From NCBI RefSeq assembly GCF_022539315.1, contig NC_066313.1, positions 34,323,059-34,387,058 of the forward strand: a stretch of 64,000 nt of DNA. The letters run 5' to 3'. The stretch is from Serinus canaria (taxonomy: Eukaryota > Chordata > Aves > Passeriformes > Fringillidae). Both the position numbers and the translations under genes were made by a program. Of the stretch, positions 11,692 to 33,770 are shown in pieces (positions within the stretch are counted from its first letter, which is position 1; each line of letters begins with the position of its first letter). The notes beneath the pieces were generated by a model. The model saw only the letters and a program-made list of their open reading frames with translations. It was not told where the DNA came from and made no database searches.

Positions 11692-14600
11692 TGCTGGACT
11701 GGAAGCTGAAGTTCACACCCTATCTGGAACAAGCAATTGAGGGAAGAAAAGTGTGCAAACCCAGAACCAAGGGAGCAGAGAATGAGATCCTGGTCATACT
11801 ATTGGCACCTGAACCCTTAACTCATCCACAAACACCTTTTCCAAGAGGAATAGAGTGAAAGTGACTTATGACAATGGTTACATTTCCTTTGGAGTAAGAA
11901 ATAAAAAGGAAAGAGAAATAAGGGGCACAGAAAACAGGACATCTCTGCTGATGTGCATTTATAACACTAGAAATAACCAGATGAAAACTGTGTTCTCCTA
12001 CCCTCAGCCTCAATTATAGCTTTAACAATTATGATCAAAAAGCAAGGCCCTAGTAATGTTTCTGAAGAAAAATCAATGTCATCACAGACTAGATTGTGTT
12101 CTGATCTGCATCAGACAATTGCTGAAATCACCAATGGCTGCAACATTTTTGCAAGAGGGAATACAAGAAAGCAGCCTGATGGGAGCAAGCAGTTACCTTT
12201 TGAAAATATTTCGGGCAAGAAATGGATCATGATTTGCTTGAGTGAGGGGCAGAACTCAGTCTTATGAGACAGCTGAGGCTCAGATCCTGCCACACACATT
12301 TTTCAGTTCTTTCCATCCAAGGGTTTTTTGGATAATCCATCTCTTATCTGTCACTTCCAGATGGGCAGCAAAATCACACTGTTATCCTGGCTTTACTGTA
12401 CTTTATTTGGTGAGAGCATTTTCGTAGCTATAGAAAAAAATACATATTTCTGATATATACTCTTACCCTTGAATGTCAAAGAAAACATTTCAAGAGGTTT
12501 AAATAGTTAAGCTCCTACTTTCATGGGAATCCAATAAAGAAAATCAAATAGTTGGCATATTTGGAATACACAGATATTGATAAAAATTTCAATGCAACCT
12601 GAAAATAATCCAATTGCCACTGAAATTAATGTAGTTTTCTTGCAATTCCTGAGACCACTAGAAAAAACTTCAGTTTTGGTATTGTTGTATGCTGTCCTTG
12701 AATGTCAGAAAGACATTCATAATTGCTTCTTTCTCACCTCAAAAGGTCCTTAAATGTTATTGGTAACTGAACCAAGATGCTCCTACATATGCTGGAAAAG
12801 CTCTGAGACATTGAACAAAATTTATTTGGTCTTTTTAGAGCACTGTTTTTGAATGCAGAAGGTCACATCCTCAGATTCTCCTAAAGCTTTTGAAAAATCA
12901 GTATCAGTGTTGGTCCTCAGCACTGAGAAAATCCCTCCACCTGTTTCTAATCTTGTGTGGGGTCTATTTCTCTTCTACCTGCTGTGAATATAACGCAAAG
13001 AAGAGCTTTGAGGAAGAGAGGACTGACTGGCATACACTTCTGGGCTTTAACCACTGAGTTCCTCCTGCTGTAGCTGAGTCTGTGGCTCAGCCATGCTGGC
13101 CACAATAATGTTTAAATTGGTGCTGTATTGTGTGGATGCTGCCAACACAACACATGGGCACTTAGAGGGGCTACGGCAGACTGGGAAGCATAACTTGATA
13201 TTAGGCCAGGAGGAAGAAAATTACTTCTGGTACATGTTGGGGCAGTACATATAAATCTTAAGAAAAGGAAGCAACTTACTAGGTTTCTGTCCAAGGAGGA
13301 GCCTGATCCCTGGGGAATTTTGCATGCAAAAGCAATCTGAAATTTGTGACAAAATAAAATATGGGCAGTTAACATTCTCTTTCTTGCCTTGCCTTCACTT
13401 CTAGGTGGAGACATTTTCCAATAACTGATTTAATCAAAAGAAACTCTTGTCCCCACTTACCTTTTCTACTACCTTTGGATTCTCTGTGCCTTTCTGTACT
13501 TCAGCACTTCAATGTCTTTTTCTGTTTTGAGAATAACTTTGTTTTCCTACACATATTGCATCCCCCTGCTGCATCTGAATTCTGATATTCCATAGGTGGC
13601 TGAAAAAGTGCATTAATCTGTCTTCCTTCTGTCAGTAACATCCCTGCCATTACATGTTTTATTTTGTGAACTTTGTGGCACAAAACTGATACTGATCACT
13701 TAGCATAAGAAAGATGTAATGTTTTGTTATGTGAGCCAAGAAAGGATTCCAAATAAGTTTTTTATCCAAGGTCAGATCTCTGGCAAACAGTGAGGTGCAG
13801 CTTCATGTTGAAAGCCATTTCAGGTGTGTGGCTGATAAATTTACAGGACTCTCATCTGAAGGTGAGCATGCAGGGAAGACTTATTTTAATGAGGTTTTGT
13901 ATATGTAGCTTTGTGGAGCTGACAATCCCTGGGAAATGGCTTTATCAAGCAAAGAGACTTAGTATGCTGCAGTATCAGATGTAGGGACATTTCAAGGAGA
14001 TTGCTGTATACTTTAATAAACAGAAAGGAAATTTCCTTGCCAGAATACAAAATACACCAACCTCTCCTTACCTTTAATGCAATTTTATTGTTAAATCCTA
14101 AGTTTAAACAAGATTGAGAGGCAGTTTTTTCTTATAAGCACAAAAGTTGGCACTAGGAATATGATCATTAAAAATACAACTCATTATTTTGTATGGATAG
14201 GCTGGGAATAGATTTCTTAAAATCTCTTTGTGATACAAAGTTAAATTAGACAAGATCCAACAACCATGCTGATAATGAACTGGGTGGGAACTAGGCAGCT
14301 CTGAAGTTGTGAGATGGGTGTTCTATTACTAGGAAGGCACATTCCACCAGCTGTGCTCATGAAGGCCAAACAGGGCTTCCAAACAGGGCCTGCCAAATTT
14401 GGGCCTGGCTGAGGAACAAGCTTTAGATCTCCTGGGGAATGTTGCTTGCATTGATGTCAAGGGTTCCTTTGTGTACAGATTGATTTTTGTCCCAATAAAG
14501 GCATAAAATGCATGTCTGCAGCCAGACGAATGGTTTGCAAAACGTCATTTTGTGAACAAACACAAAATGTTTGCTCGTGTCGGCTTGAGTAAAAATACAA

Positions 14601-14744
14601 CTAATTTCCTTAAAAACAATCACTGATAGGTGGAAAACCATTGACTCAGCCTATGAAAGCTTTTGAGAGGCCAACCCATCTTACTTTTCCATTGTGACAG
14701 CAAAGTGAGACTTTCAGAGGGTGAATCCTCCCGGGTAACCAAAA

Positions 14745-14786
14745 CACCATGTCATTGAACATGGAACAATGTTGAATGACATGGTG
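14745..14786. repeat. Inverted repeat (hairpin), 18-base arms with 6-base loop
   Basis: The arm CACCATGTCATTGAACAT (14745-14762), the loop GGAACA and the arm ATGTTGAATGACATGGTG (14769-14786) pair at 17 of 18 positions. It is intronic in GRM5 and would fold as a strong hairpin in RNA from either strand. No flanking mobile-element features were recognised. Confidence 0.9.
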
Positions 14787-16294
14787 AACCATGCTTGAAC
14801 CTTGGGAATTTGCATGTCCTGGGGAGCCAGCTCAAAGCACAGAGCCTGAGGGTCAGCTTGGGGCCTGGTCACTCCACTTTGCCTTACATATGGTGCTTAG
14901 TGTCCAATTACACAAACTTCACCAAATCCGTGGACAGTTCCTTACCACCACTGGCTCTCTGGCTTCTCTGTTGGCACTTGGAACAAATGCCCTCCTGACT
15001 GACTTGCAGCAGTTCCTGTTTTAGCTGATCTATGCTGGGTAAAACCTCAGGTGTTCATCTGAGCAAGGGCATGAGCTGGGATCTCAGACAAAATCCCTGG
15101 AGGCTGAAGAGCTGACCAGTTGCACTAATGGACCTCCATGAACTGACCAGCCTGGTGCAGTAACCTGGTCCCTGCAGCGTGGCCTTTGGAAGGTTCTGAG
15201 AAGTGTACCCCACATTGTAACCACACCCTCAATACTCTGGTTTTGGGGACACATGCAGCCTGTTCTCTTTTTCTCCCCTTCTCCATTCTCCTGGCTTGAG
15301 AAATCTTTCCATGAGAGAAGAAGAATTTGCTGGCTGGCTGCTGATTGCCCAGGGAGGCAGAACTGGAGGATTAGGGCTATGGAAGCATACACGCAGCAGA
15401 ACTTGAAAGTCCATTTTACTGCTAGTCCAGTTTTCTCAGTTGAAATATTTTTTTCCTTAGGGAAAGTGTCATGTTTGGCATTTTCTGAAAAGTACCCCAT
15501 CAGTTTAATGGTTAAATAATATTCTTGCAATAATTTGGTAGCCAAACTCATTTATCACAGCAATGCAGTCCTTAAAGAGGAAAGAATTAACTTTGTAAAT
15601 AAAAATCTGCCTAGAGGCCAAGCCTTGCTTAACGCTCTCCTACTTATATAAATTCATGCAGCAAACTGCATTTTCCTTTGTCTTCCTCAGACCTCAAAGT
15701 GCTTCTGCTTTCTGTAGAAACTATATGTAAATCAGGTCTGTGACTTTTTCTAGAAAAAGAAAATAAAACCTGTCTTTTCTCCTCTTGTCTGTATAAACTT
15801 GGCACAGTGAGAACATGATCCCTGAACAATGTTTTGAAGTGGTTTTTGCTCCGAGCGGTTAAAAACTTGAATTCTGTTTGTTAGTCATAAAGAAGAGAGG
15901 CTGTGGGATACAATGTTGGAGTAATTTATCTCCAGAGAAACCTAACTGGTATTCTGCAAGAGCACAGAGGTCTATGCCAAGGCAAGGATGAACACTGTGT
16001 TCCAGAAAACTCTGATGAACAAAGAACTAATGCAAACCAAAGTCTGTTTGGAGAACTCGAGCTTCTAGCAGCAGTAACTACAGGAACTAAATCAGAAATC
16101 AGAATTTTGTCAGGTTAAAATAGAAGGTAGTGCACTCTTCTTCTGCTTGGGAGGGGGGATAATAAAACTCTTAAATTCGTTCTTTCTTAATAATTTCTCT
16201 GATAAGCACTTATTTTCTGTATAGGAAGGGTAAGACGTATGACTAGCTTGAGTTTAGCACAGGACTGAAAACAAAATTGGGACTTTATTTTTTT

Positions 16295-16310
16295 TATTAT
16301 TATTATTATT
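16295..16310. repeat. Short ATT microsatellite
   Basis: Five or so ATT units follow a T-run, about 220 bases from the cysteine-rich exon on its downstream (intron) side. Confidence 0.8.
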
Positions 16311-16535
16311 TCAAGATCTAGTAATTCAGGTCTTTAGAAAGGAGTTGAACTATGTGAGTAATTCCTGGATCATATTCAGGAAATAAATATAAGCTTCAGT
16401 TCAAACTTTAGCTTTATCCCCATGTTGCCTCTGACCAAAACCATCCTCATACCCACCTGTATCTGCCATTTGTTTCTTCAGCTCATTAGATGAACACTTC
16501 CATTGACAACACAAGCACAACCTCAACTCATTTAC

Positions 16536-16662
16536 CTGTGAGCTCCTCGTTGGGCCAGGAGCCAAGCTGGCAGGCTTTGCATGTGTACTCATCAGAGACA
16601 TATTCATTTTCTTTACAAGGAGTGCAGGTCCAACAGCAACTCACTTCTCCTTTACGGATCAC
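16536..16662 (-). CDS. GRM5: GRM5 exon: main part of the cysteine-rich domain
   Basis: A 127-base exon encodes residues 522-563 plus the first base of G564. The peptide begins VIRKGEVSCCWTCTPC and contains six of the nine cysteines of the cysteine-rich domain (C530, C531, C534, C537, C549, C552). This domain links the ligand-binding flytrap to the membrane helices and transmits the closing movement between protomers. The acceptor is a T-rich tract ending TCTCAG just above 16662; the donor is ACAG|GTAAAT below 16536. The exon begins in phase 0, joining K521 of the upstream exon, and ends after one base, which fits the GT at the start of the next exon to give GGT. The segment PNEEL (558-562) differs from the mammalian PTDDL, a conservative change in a surface loop. 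Confidence 0.96.
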
Positions 16663-26387
<9,725 letters not shown>

Positions 26388-26784
26388 TTAATTATTAACA
26401 GTGGGGACAGCATTTTAGAGGTCTTAAATAGCTCATAAAATATGTTTTTATTGGTACACATGCTGACCATGTTAGAACAAAAATGAAGAAAGGAAAGCAG
26501 AGGATTCCTTTAAGTATTTTATTATGTATGTTATATATTTCTCTCTGCAGCTCATCAGCTCACCTCATATATGTTGGTTTTAAAGTGCTGCTCTTTCATG
26601 TGTATTTTTAAAGCATGCACCTTGGACACTACAACATAATATTTTAAGGAATCCAGAAACTTCTCTCCACCTGCAGAAATTTCTGCAAACCTTCAGAAAT
26701 TTTTGCTGAAGTGTAAATGCTAATAAGAGGTTTATTCCCTAAAAACCTTATAAAAAAATTCCAGTTGTGGAAAATCGATGAACT

Positions 26785-26953
26785 CTGTTGCTCAGAGAAG
26801 TTGCCAATGCCCCATCTGTGGCAGTGTTCAAGGCCAGGTTGGGTGGGGGCTCTCAGCAGCCTGGTTTGGTGGAAGGTGTTCTTGCTCATGGCAGAGGAAT
26901 AGGAACAATATTATCTTTAATATCTCTTCCCAGCCATTCTATAATTCTGTGAA
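26785..26953 (+). mobile_element. CR1 LINE 3' fragment, old
   Basis: The stretch reads like the end of avian CR1: GAAGTTGCCAATGCCCCAT, then CAGTGTTCAAGGCCAGGTTG, a diverged tail and CCATTCTATAATTCTGTGA. These match the well-known CR1 3' end, in which a last coding block is followed by a short repeated ATTCTATGA-type tail. It is antisense to GRM5. The 5' limit is uncertain and the copy is diverged. Confidence 0.85.
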
Positions 26954-29484
26954 ATCACTTTTGTTTCAGAGACATGGAGCTAATCCTATGCAAATAGGAT
27001 GAACTAGGCACCATCCCTTTTCTGTACCAAAAGTTCCTCCCAATGTTTCTTGTACTTCTACATCTCTTGCTCCTCTCTCCTTACCAAGTGAAGATAACAA
27101 TGCAATACAGATGGATACATTAAAATATCTGTGAAGGGTTTGACTGTGTGGGTTTGGCATTGACTCTGTTCAGCCAGAATTGGTGAATCTTTTTTTTTTC
27201 TTTCAAAACATGATGTTTGCATTTCTATTCTCTATTTATGCTTCTATAAAATGCACAGAAAAAAAAAAATCAGCAGCACCTTGAATACCTTTATTTTATA
27301 TAGCACACTGTTATTTCTAACACAGATTTCCTCTGTTGACAGCACCAGGCAAACTAAGGAAGGGTAGGTTGGGGATTTTCTTTCCATCTGCACTCTGGCC
27401 ACAAGATCTTTAATACTGTGGAAGTGAGAAGAGTCAGACAACTGCATCAATGGTGTTGGATATTTATCTGACACCTAGAAAGGTTTCTCTCTGGAGGCAG
27501 GACAAACAAAAAGCTCTAGTAGAACATTTGCTCTGCTTTTATCAACCAAGCAGCGACCGTAGGAGCTAAAGAGTCCCTCGTGTGGGCAGCCCAGAGTAAA
27601 GGGAATGTAAATAACCTGTCTACAACATGTGAGTCTGCCTGCCACAGAGGCATTAGTGAGGGGCAGGGATGGTGCTCACACCTGCCTGTCTGAGCAGCAG
27701 AGGCAGCAAAATCAGAGAAGTATTTCATGCCTTGAAAAGATTGAGGCAGAGACAATATTTTTCTTCAAAGAAAGTAAGGCTAAGATATGACTCTCAGGGT
27801 GGCACTCATCAAGTTTAACAATATCCATCCAGAAGACAAGAACCCATTCTGATGGGTAGGCACCTTTATTGGAAAAGGGTAAGAATCTCCAGCTGGTGAT
27901 CAATTCTGTCATAAAGCAGCTATGACTACATACAAGCACTCCTTTTCAGTGGTGAACAATTGCATCACCCCACAGTTCTAATCACTAAAATCTATTGCAG
28001 CACTGGAAACACCAGGAAGGGTAAAAAAACACATAGTTTGAACTGAAAAACACTGTGTAGAGGTCAGAAAGTAAATGAGAGAACTGAAATATTCCTTTTT
28101 CCTCTCTGTTTTATGTGGAAGCTGGCATCACCATTTCCAGTCAAACTCAGGAGCAGTGATTATTAACATTTTGGAAGGCTAAACAATACAAATTTGAAGT
28201 ATGTTAATGAAAAAAATAAACTTGGAAAAACACAGAGTGCTGCTCATTTGTTCTGTTCTACCAAGGTATTTCTTTTCCCTAATTAAAAATAATAGGCATA
28301 AAAACTGCAACAGTGGAGTACATGAAAAACCTATATTAATTGAAATTATGTGGAAAATTGAACAAGCATATTACACTGCAATACATAAAAGTAGTTTTAA
28401 CCAATTATTCATCCACAAAATTAGCACCTTACACACCATGCAGTTAATTGTAGTAGCCATTAGAATGAATCAGATTTGCAGTGGCAATCTTATTTATCAT
28501 AAAATAATATTTCAGCTGCTTTATTGCATATGATTGCTTAAAAATCGAATAAGTTATTTTTTAATTCTTACTCTCCACTGGGCTTTGTGCTTCAATTTTA
28601 TGAAATGATTATTCTGATTTTCTTTAAACACTGAACCTCATTCTGTTCACCTGATGATTTATAATGAGGCTGCTTAGCTCTTCCTAGAAGCTGCTAGCAA
28701 ATGTCAATGGAGTTGTGAGGGATTTAGCTGCTGTGAGAATTTTAATATACTTCCTGCAGCTGGAGAACACATTCACCTGATATATTAATTGCCTCACTTG
28801 GCTACATAGAGGCAAATTCAACCTGCCAAGGTCAGTTTATAGCACCACGAGATTCTGTACTTGAGGGAAAATCACAAAAACTAAGACAAAAGAATTTTTT
28901 TCCTCTTTTTATTGTATCATAATAAGGCCTTAAAAAAATGTCAGCATTAAAAGAACCCCAATCAAAACCAAATCTAAACGGGTTACTTTCCACCCATCTC
29001 ACAAAGTATTTTGGCATGTCAGACTTGAAGCATATAAGTAACCCTTACTTACCCTAGTAACCCTAGCAGCGGTTTTAAGGGAAGGTTGAATACACAAGCT
29101 GAAAGGTAGTCTCTCACTCAACAACAAAAACAAAAAAGGTTAAAAAAAATTAAATCTATCTCCACAACAATTATGTTTTAGGAATCCTTAAACACATTGT
29201 TCACTCAAGAGTTCTTGTACATTTTTCTTGCGGGAACTCTAGCACATATTCTTGCCCTTACTAGTCATCCATGAGTGCTGTCTTTAGTCAAGAACCTTTC
29301 CTGAAACAAGGTCATGAGATGGAAAGGTGGCACGGATGAATTTAATGGGGATGAAAGTGTTTGGAATATATCAACCTATTCATCAATCTATGCTGAAGTT
29401 TTCAAAAGGGCACATAGTGATAAAACAAAGGGGAATGGTTTTAAATGGAAAGGGGTCAAGTTTAGAGGAAGAAATTGAGGGTGG

Positions 29485-29672
29485 TAAGTCATGGGAGCAG
29501 TTGCCCAGATTAGCTGTGAATGCTCCATCCCTGGAAGTGTTCAAGCCAGGCTGGATGGGGCTTTGGTCTAGTCAAAAATGTCCCTGCCCTTGGCAGGGGA
29601 CTCAAACTACTTGATCTTTATGGTCTCTCCTTTCCAATCCAAACCATTCTATTCCATGATTCTACTGTATGA
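29485..29672 (+). mobile_element. CR1 LINE 3' fragment
   Basis: GCAGTTGCCCAGATTAGCTG, GTTCAAGCCAGGCTGGATGG and TGTCCCTGCCCTTGGCAGGG lead to a tail CCATTCTATTCCATGATTCT. This is the ordered signature of an avian CR1 3' end on the plus strand. It is truncated at its 5' end, as most CR1 copies are, and has no intact coding capacity. Confidence 0.9.
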
Positions 29673-30552
29673 TTAACTGTATGGAGACGGCCCAGCACTA
29701 AACTCCTCATCTAAATTTGTTCTTTTCTTTTGTCAAGTCTCCAAAGCACACAAATATGTAGATGATGAAAAAGAAACGTGTTCTTTCACCGAGAAAGTGA
29801 TTCCAACTAGCAACGGTTCATTTCTTGGATCTATTTAGAAACAATTAGTGTACTTATGGGCAGTGATCCAAGAAAGCACTTGTGGATGCTGTTTGTCCCT
29901 GTGCATGGTGAGCCAGCTCTGGACTGCTTCCCATGCTCCAGAGCTACTCCAGCAGCTCCCAGAACTGGTGGTCCTGGCTACAAGTGAGACTAATAAAATA
30001 GTTCTTCTAAGAATGATCCCCTCCTTTCAAATATGGAAAAACAAACCAAACCAAACTTACATCTTTGCAGCAAATTCTGAAATTTGGCTACTGTTTCTAG
30101 TACTGAGCATGAAATAAGCATTCTTCAATAGATTTCATTATTTTACACATTTGTGATATAAAACTTCATTCCTCTTTTTTTTTCCAGATTTTTAGCCTCA
30201 AGGAAGATGAAATACAATTTTTTCTGCTTGCCAGCTTGTGATACTAAAAAGCCTCATCAAGCAAGGATGTTAAAGAGCACAAAATTACTATGGTTAAAAT
30301 GCTTTTTCTGCTTTCTAACTTTTCCAAAGATGACAATACTTTGCATTTTAAAGAATGAATAAAGGGTGAAAAGAAGAGCAAAAATACTTTACGTTCCAGG
30401 CAATCCCTCAACCCCCTTATTTCATTCCCTGAGGAGAAATAGGAGAGCAAAATATGAGACACAATATGGGAGAATATTTTTTTCAAAGTGCAGAGCAATT
30501 TGCCTGGTTTGCAATGAGTTTAGCACTGAAATGAAGGAAATTATTAGTGACT

Positions 30553-30594
30553 ATTATTTTTATTATTATTATTATTATTAATAATAATAATAAT
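30553..30594. repeat. Self-complementary TTA/TAA microsatellite
   Basis: A run of TTA units switches at about 30580 into a run of TAA units, so the two halves are reverse complements and can fold on each other. It is intronic. Confidence 0.85.
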
Positions 30595-33557
30595 TTTAAA
30601 AAATTCTCAGTGATCAAAAGGTTGCTTATTACAAAGGCAAAAGAGGCATTATGATGAAAACCAGCAGCATAGCCTCCAATTATTTCATAATGTTTCTCCA
30701 TGATTATATCACAATTTAATTTCTATGCAATTTCTATAAATATGCCAATAAAATATTCAGAGATTCTTTGTGCTAAGTTTTGTTTTGAGGAACAAGAGGC
30801 TGACAGAAATGAGTTCTAGTTTTGCTGGCAGATATGTCCCACATTCACTTCTCAACGTACTTGAAGTCCATCAACCAATGCCCATCAACTTTATTTTCTT
30901 TCATTGGCCTTAGTGAATTTCTTAAAAAAAATCAGAACAGGCTAGTCTTTCCAACAAAACCATGGTAATGTCTGTCTTCTACAGGATACAGTGTGTGGCT
31001 TCTTAGCTCTGTCAGCAGGTCAATGTTGTCCCTGTTGTGCTCCTTGGGAACAAGTGTAACTTTCCCTGGATCAGTATGCTCTGGATGACATGCCACCAAG
31101 TCACTCATCCCAGAAACATGCACTGAAGAAATGTGTGGCATCTTGTAAAATAGACAAAAGGCAGTACACAAGAACCATATTGTTCATATCTAGTTAAATC
31201 ATCATTGTTTAAAGATATAGAAAAAATACTGATTTTGGAACCTTTTCCAGAGTCTATAATCAGAGCTTTCTAGCAAAGCAATGTGAAATGATAAAGTAAC
31301 TTTCAGTTCTGTATAATTTGTAAAGTTTTGGGTGGTTTTTGGCTACTAAAAATCCATTGCAGTAGTTTACTTATTTATTTGTTTTCCTATTTTAATTTAT
31401 TACAGGCTCTTGGACTGAAGAGGTATTTTTTGCTCTATGGGAAATTTCATGCAGTTCAAATATACTTTTTCTCTGGAAAATGTAATTTTGATGCTGAGGC
31501 AAAACACATAACATAAAACTGAAACAATGTGAAGGTAAATTAAAAGCTTGAAACAAAGCTTTTCAGCGTTACTGAAATGGGAAAACAAAAAATGACCCAT
31601 TTTAATGCTGCTATGGAGTATTTTTGAAATTTCACAAGGAAGTACCTTCCAGTGGAATTCCAATGCTTTTGACCAGTTCTAACTCTCACTCTTCTTAACT
31701 GAAAGCCAGTATCAGCACTATCTTACATGTTGAGTAGCACCAAAATGTTGAGGATGACTGAGAGACCAAATTCAATACATTGAAATCCAGAGATGACTTT
31801 GAAAAGGCTTTTTCAGAGTACTGAGATGACTTTGGTGTTTTACATCTATTTAAACCTGTACAGGGGCTATCTCAGAGCACTCACAAATCTGATGAGAGGT
31901 GGACCTTCATCCCTGGGTGCCCACAAAACTGTGGCAGTCTGGATTCTCTTGTCAAGTTCAGTATAATCAGCAAAAAAGAGTATCAGCAACAGGCAGTCCT
32001 AGGAGAAGGTAAGTAAATAGATACCTATTTCTCCACGTAATTTTTTTAAACAGTACTATTCTTTCTCTACAGAATTCAGTTTCATTGGTCACAAATGGCA
32101 AAAAAGCTCAACTGCTATAGGTGCAAAAGTACATTAAATGGTGGCATAAAACTCTCTGTACTTGCAAACGTGCTTATATGAAGTATTTTAATCTATATAG
32201 AAAGTTGAGCTGCTGAGAGAAAAGACTGGCAGTAGCTACTCCAGTTGAAACATCCAATATAAAATGTATATAATCTGAATAAATTAATTTATAAGTTAAT
32301 TTTTAAGGCTAGAGAGACATGATCCAGATAGTTTCCAATGCTCAGAAAGGCAGTTGGAAAAGGAATGGTAATATAAGGATGTCATATGAGGGTAGCATCA
32401 CATGCATCTAATATATTGAAGGAAGAAATCAGGGAACATAAAGGGAAGGGAAAACAAATGTAGTTTTGTAGACAGACTTTGGAGGAGTTTGATGAATGCT
32501 GTAACAACAATGAGAAGATTCAAGCTATGAAAGTGTTTGAGTTACAGATGTGTTAAATTCAGCCTCAATTAATATCAAAAAGGCTTTCAAAAATATAAAC
32601 CAGAGCATATAGCAGTTTTTAGTGCCACACTCCTTCTTTCTCTGTATCAAAAAAAAAAAAAATAGTAACATGTCTGTGTAGGCTCCTGGCTCAGATTATA
32701 TAAGGCTGCTAGAAAATTCAGATCTGGACTTTTGCCTTACAGCTGATTTGCCTTTGGAAATGTCTGGATCTGACCCAGCATCACTGTAAAAGTAGTAATA
32801 ACTGTGTTTGAGTTCCAGGTCTGAAATGTGGGGCATAAAAATGAGGGCTGGACAATAATTTGGCTTGCCAGTGCCCAAGAATGAATATCATACTGAATGA
32901 CACACAGGATTTATTCAGGAAAATTAAAATGCTTTCTAATAAACTGTTTAAAAAACAGAAATTAATTTTAACTTTGTTCTGCTTTTATTTGCTGTCTAAA
33001 AATAAAAGTATAGGAATGTTAAATCTGAAGAATATAATGTTTAAATGTGACACATTCCTTGAAATAGGGGAAATACCTTTCCATTCTGACAGCACTTATG
33101 TTTTGTTGGCTGAGTTCTGATCAAACCAATTTTGGCATTAGAGCCTACATTTAATCAACAGATTTGCATGTTGCAATTCAAAAGACTAGACAGTCATGTT
33201 TTATTCCTTCATTCTATCTGGAAACCCAAAAGGGACATTTGTTAAACCAAATTTCTGTTCATCTGAAACCGTGGACTTTCTGTGTGTCTCTTTGTACTCA
33301 TTAAAAATAGCTGGAACTGGATGAGATTCAGCAAACAGGTGGGTATTTTTTGCACTTTCATTTTATGTGCACATTTGTATCTTTAGCAGAAAAACGTTTC
33401 TTGTATTTATCCCAAATTTCCCTAATCTCCCTTTCTGCAAATAAACTCATTCGTTCTTCTAAATTGCTTGGAGATACATTGGTCATCCTTCTTTCAAGAG
33501 AAATTTTACACCCTCAGAAAAAGCCCTTTTATCTCAGAGAAGCCATATGGTTAATTC

Positions 33558-33770
33558 ATGAATGGAATTTGGGATTTTTGCACCTTTCTAAGACGCACTC
33601 AGAATGCTGCTGCAAGTCTATTTTTCCTGGGAGCTGTATCCAGGACACCTGTACATCACTGTGTGATTTCCTTCCCTATAAACCCTGTCACTGGGTCTTT
33701 GCTCCCAGCCATGGCAGACACAAGCTGCTTTCCTCACTTTCAGTGCCCTCTGTGTCTTGTTTGTGGCTGA
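33558..33770 (+). other. Open segment with a possible very old LINE reverse-transcriptase remnant
   Basis: The plus-strand frame contains RRTQNAAASLFF, followed by proline-rich text. This resembles the QNAAARLI block found near the C-terminal end of many non-LTR retrotransposon reverse transcriptases. The following residues match poorly, so this could be coincidence. There is no intact gene. Confidence 0.2.

Larger units (their letters stand above)
6199..16535 (-). other. GRM5: GRM5 intron between the cysteine-rich and transmembrane exons
   Basis: A complete 10.3 kb intron with donor GTAAAT at 16535 and acceptor CAG at 6199-6201. It is mostly unremarkable AT-rich sequence, with somewhat GC-richer patches around 10900-11300 and 14780-15400. 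No CR1 copy was recognised. It holds a small tandem repeat (11662), a strong hairpin (14745) and a short ATT microsatellite (16295). The minus-strand ORF at 7499-7669 is discussed as a finding. Confidence 0.9.

Noticed and set aside
15084..15551. Minus-strand open frame of 155 codons in a GC-richer patch
   Set aside because: No recognisable domain; the higher GC content makes stop codons rarer. No repeat family or pseudogene parent was recognised.
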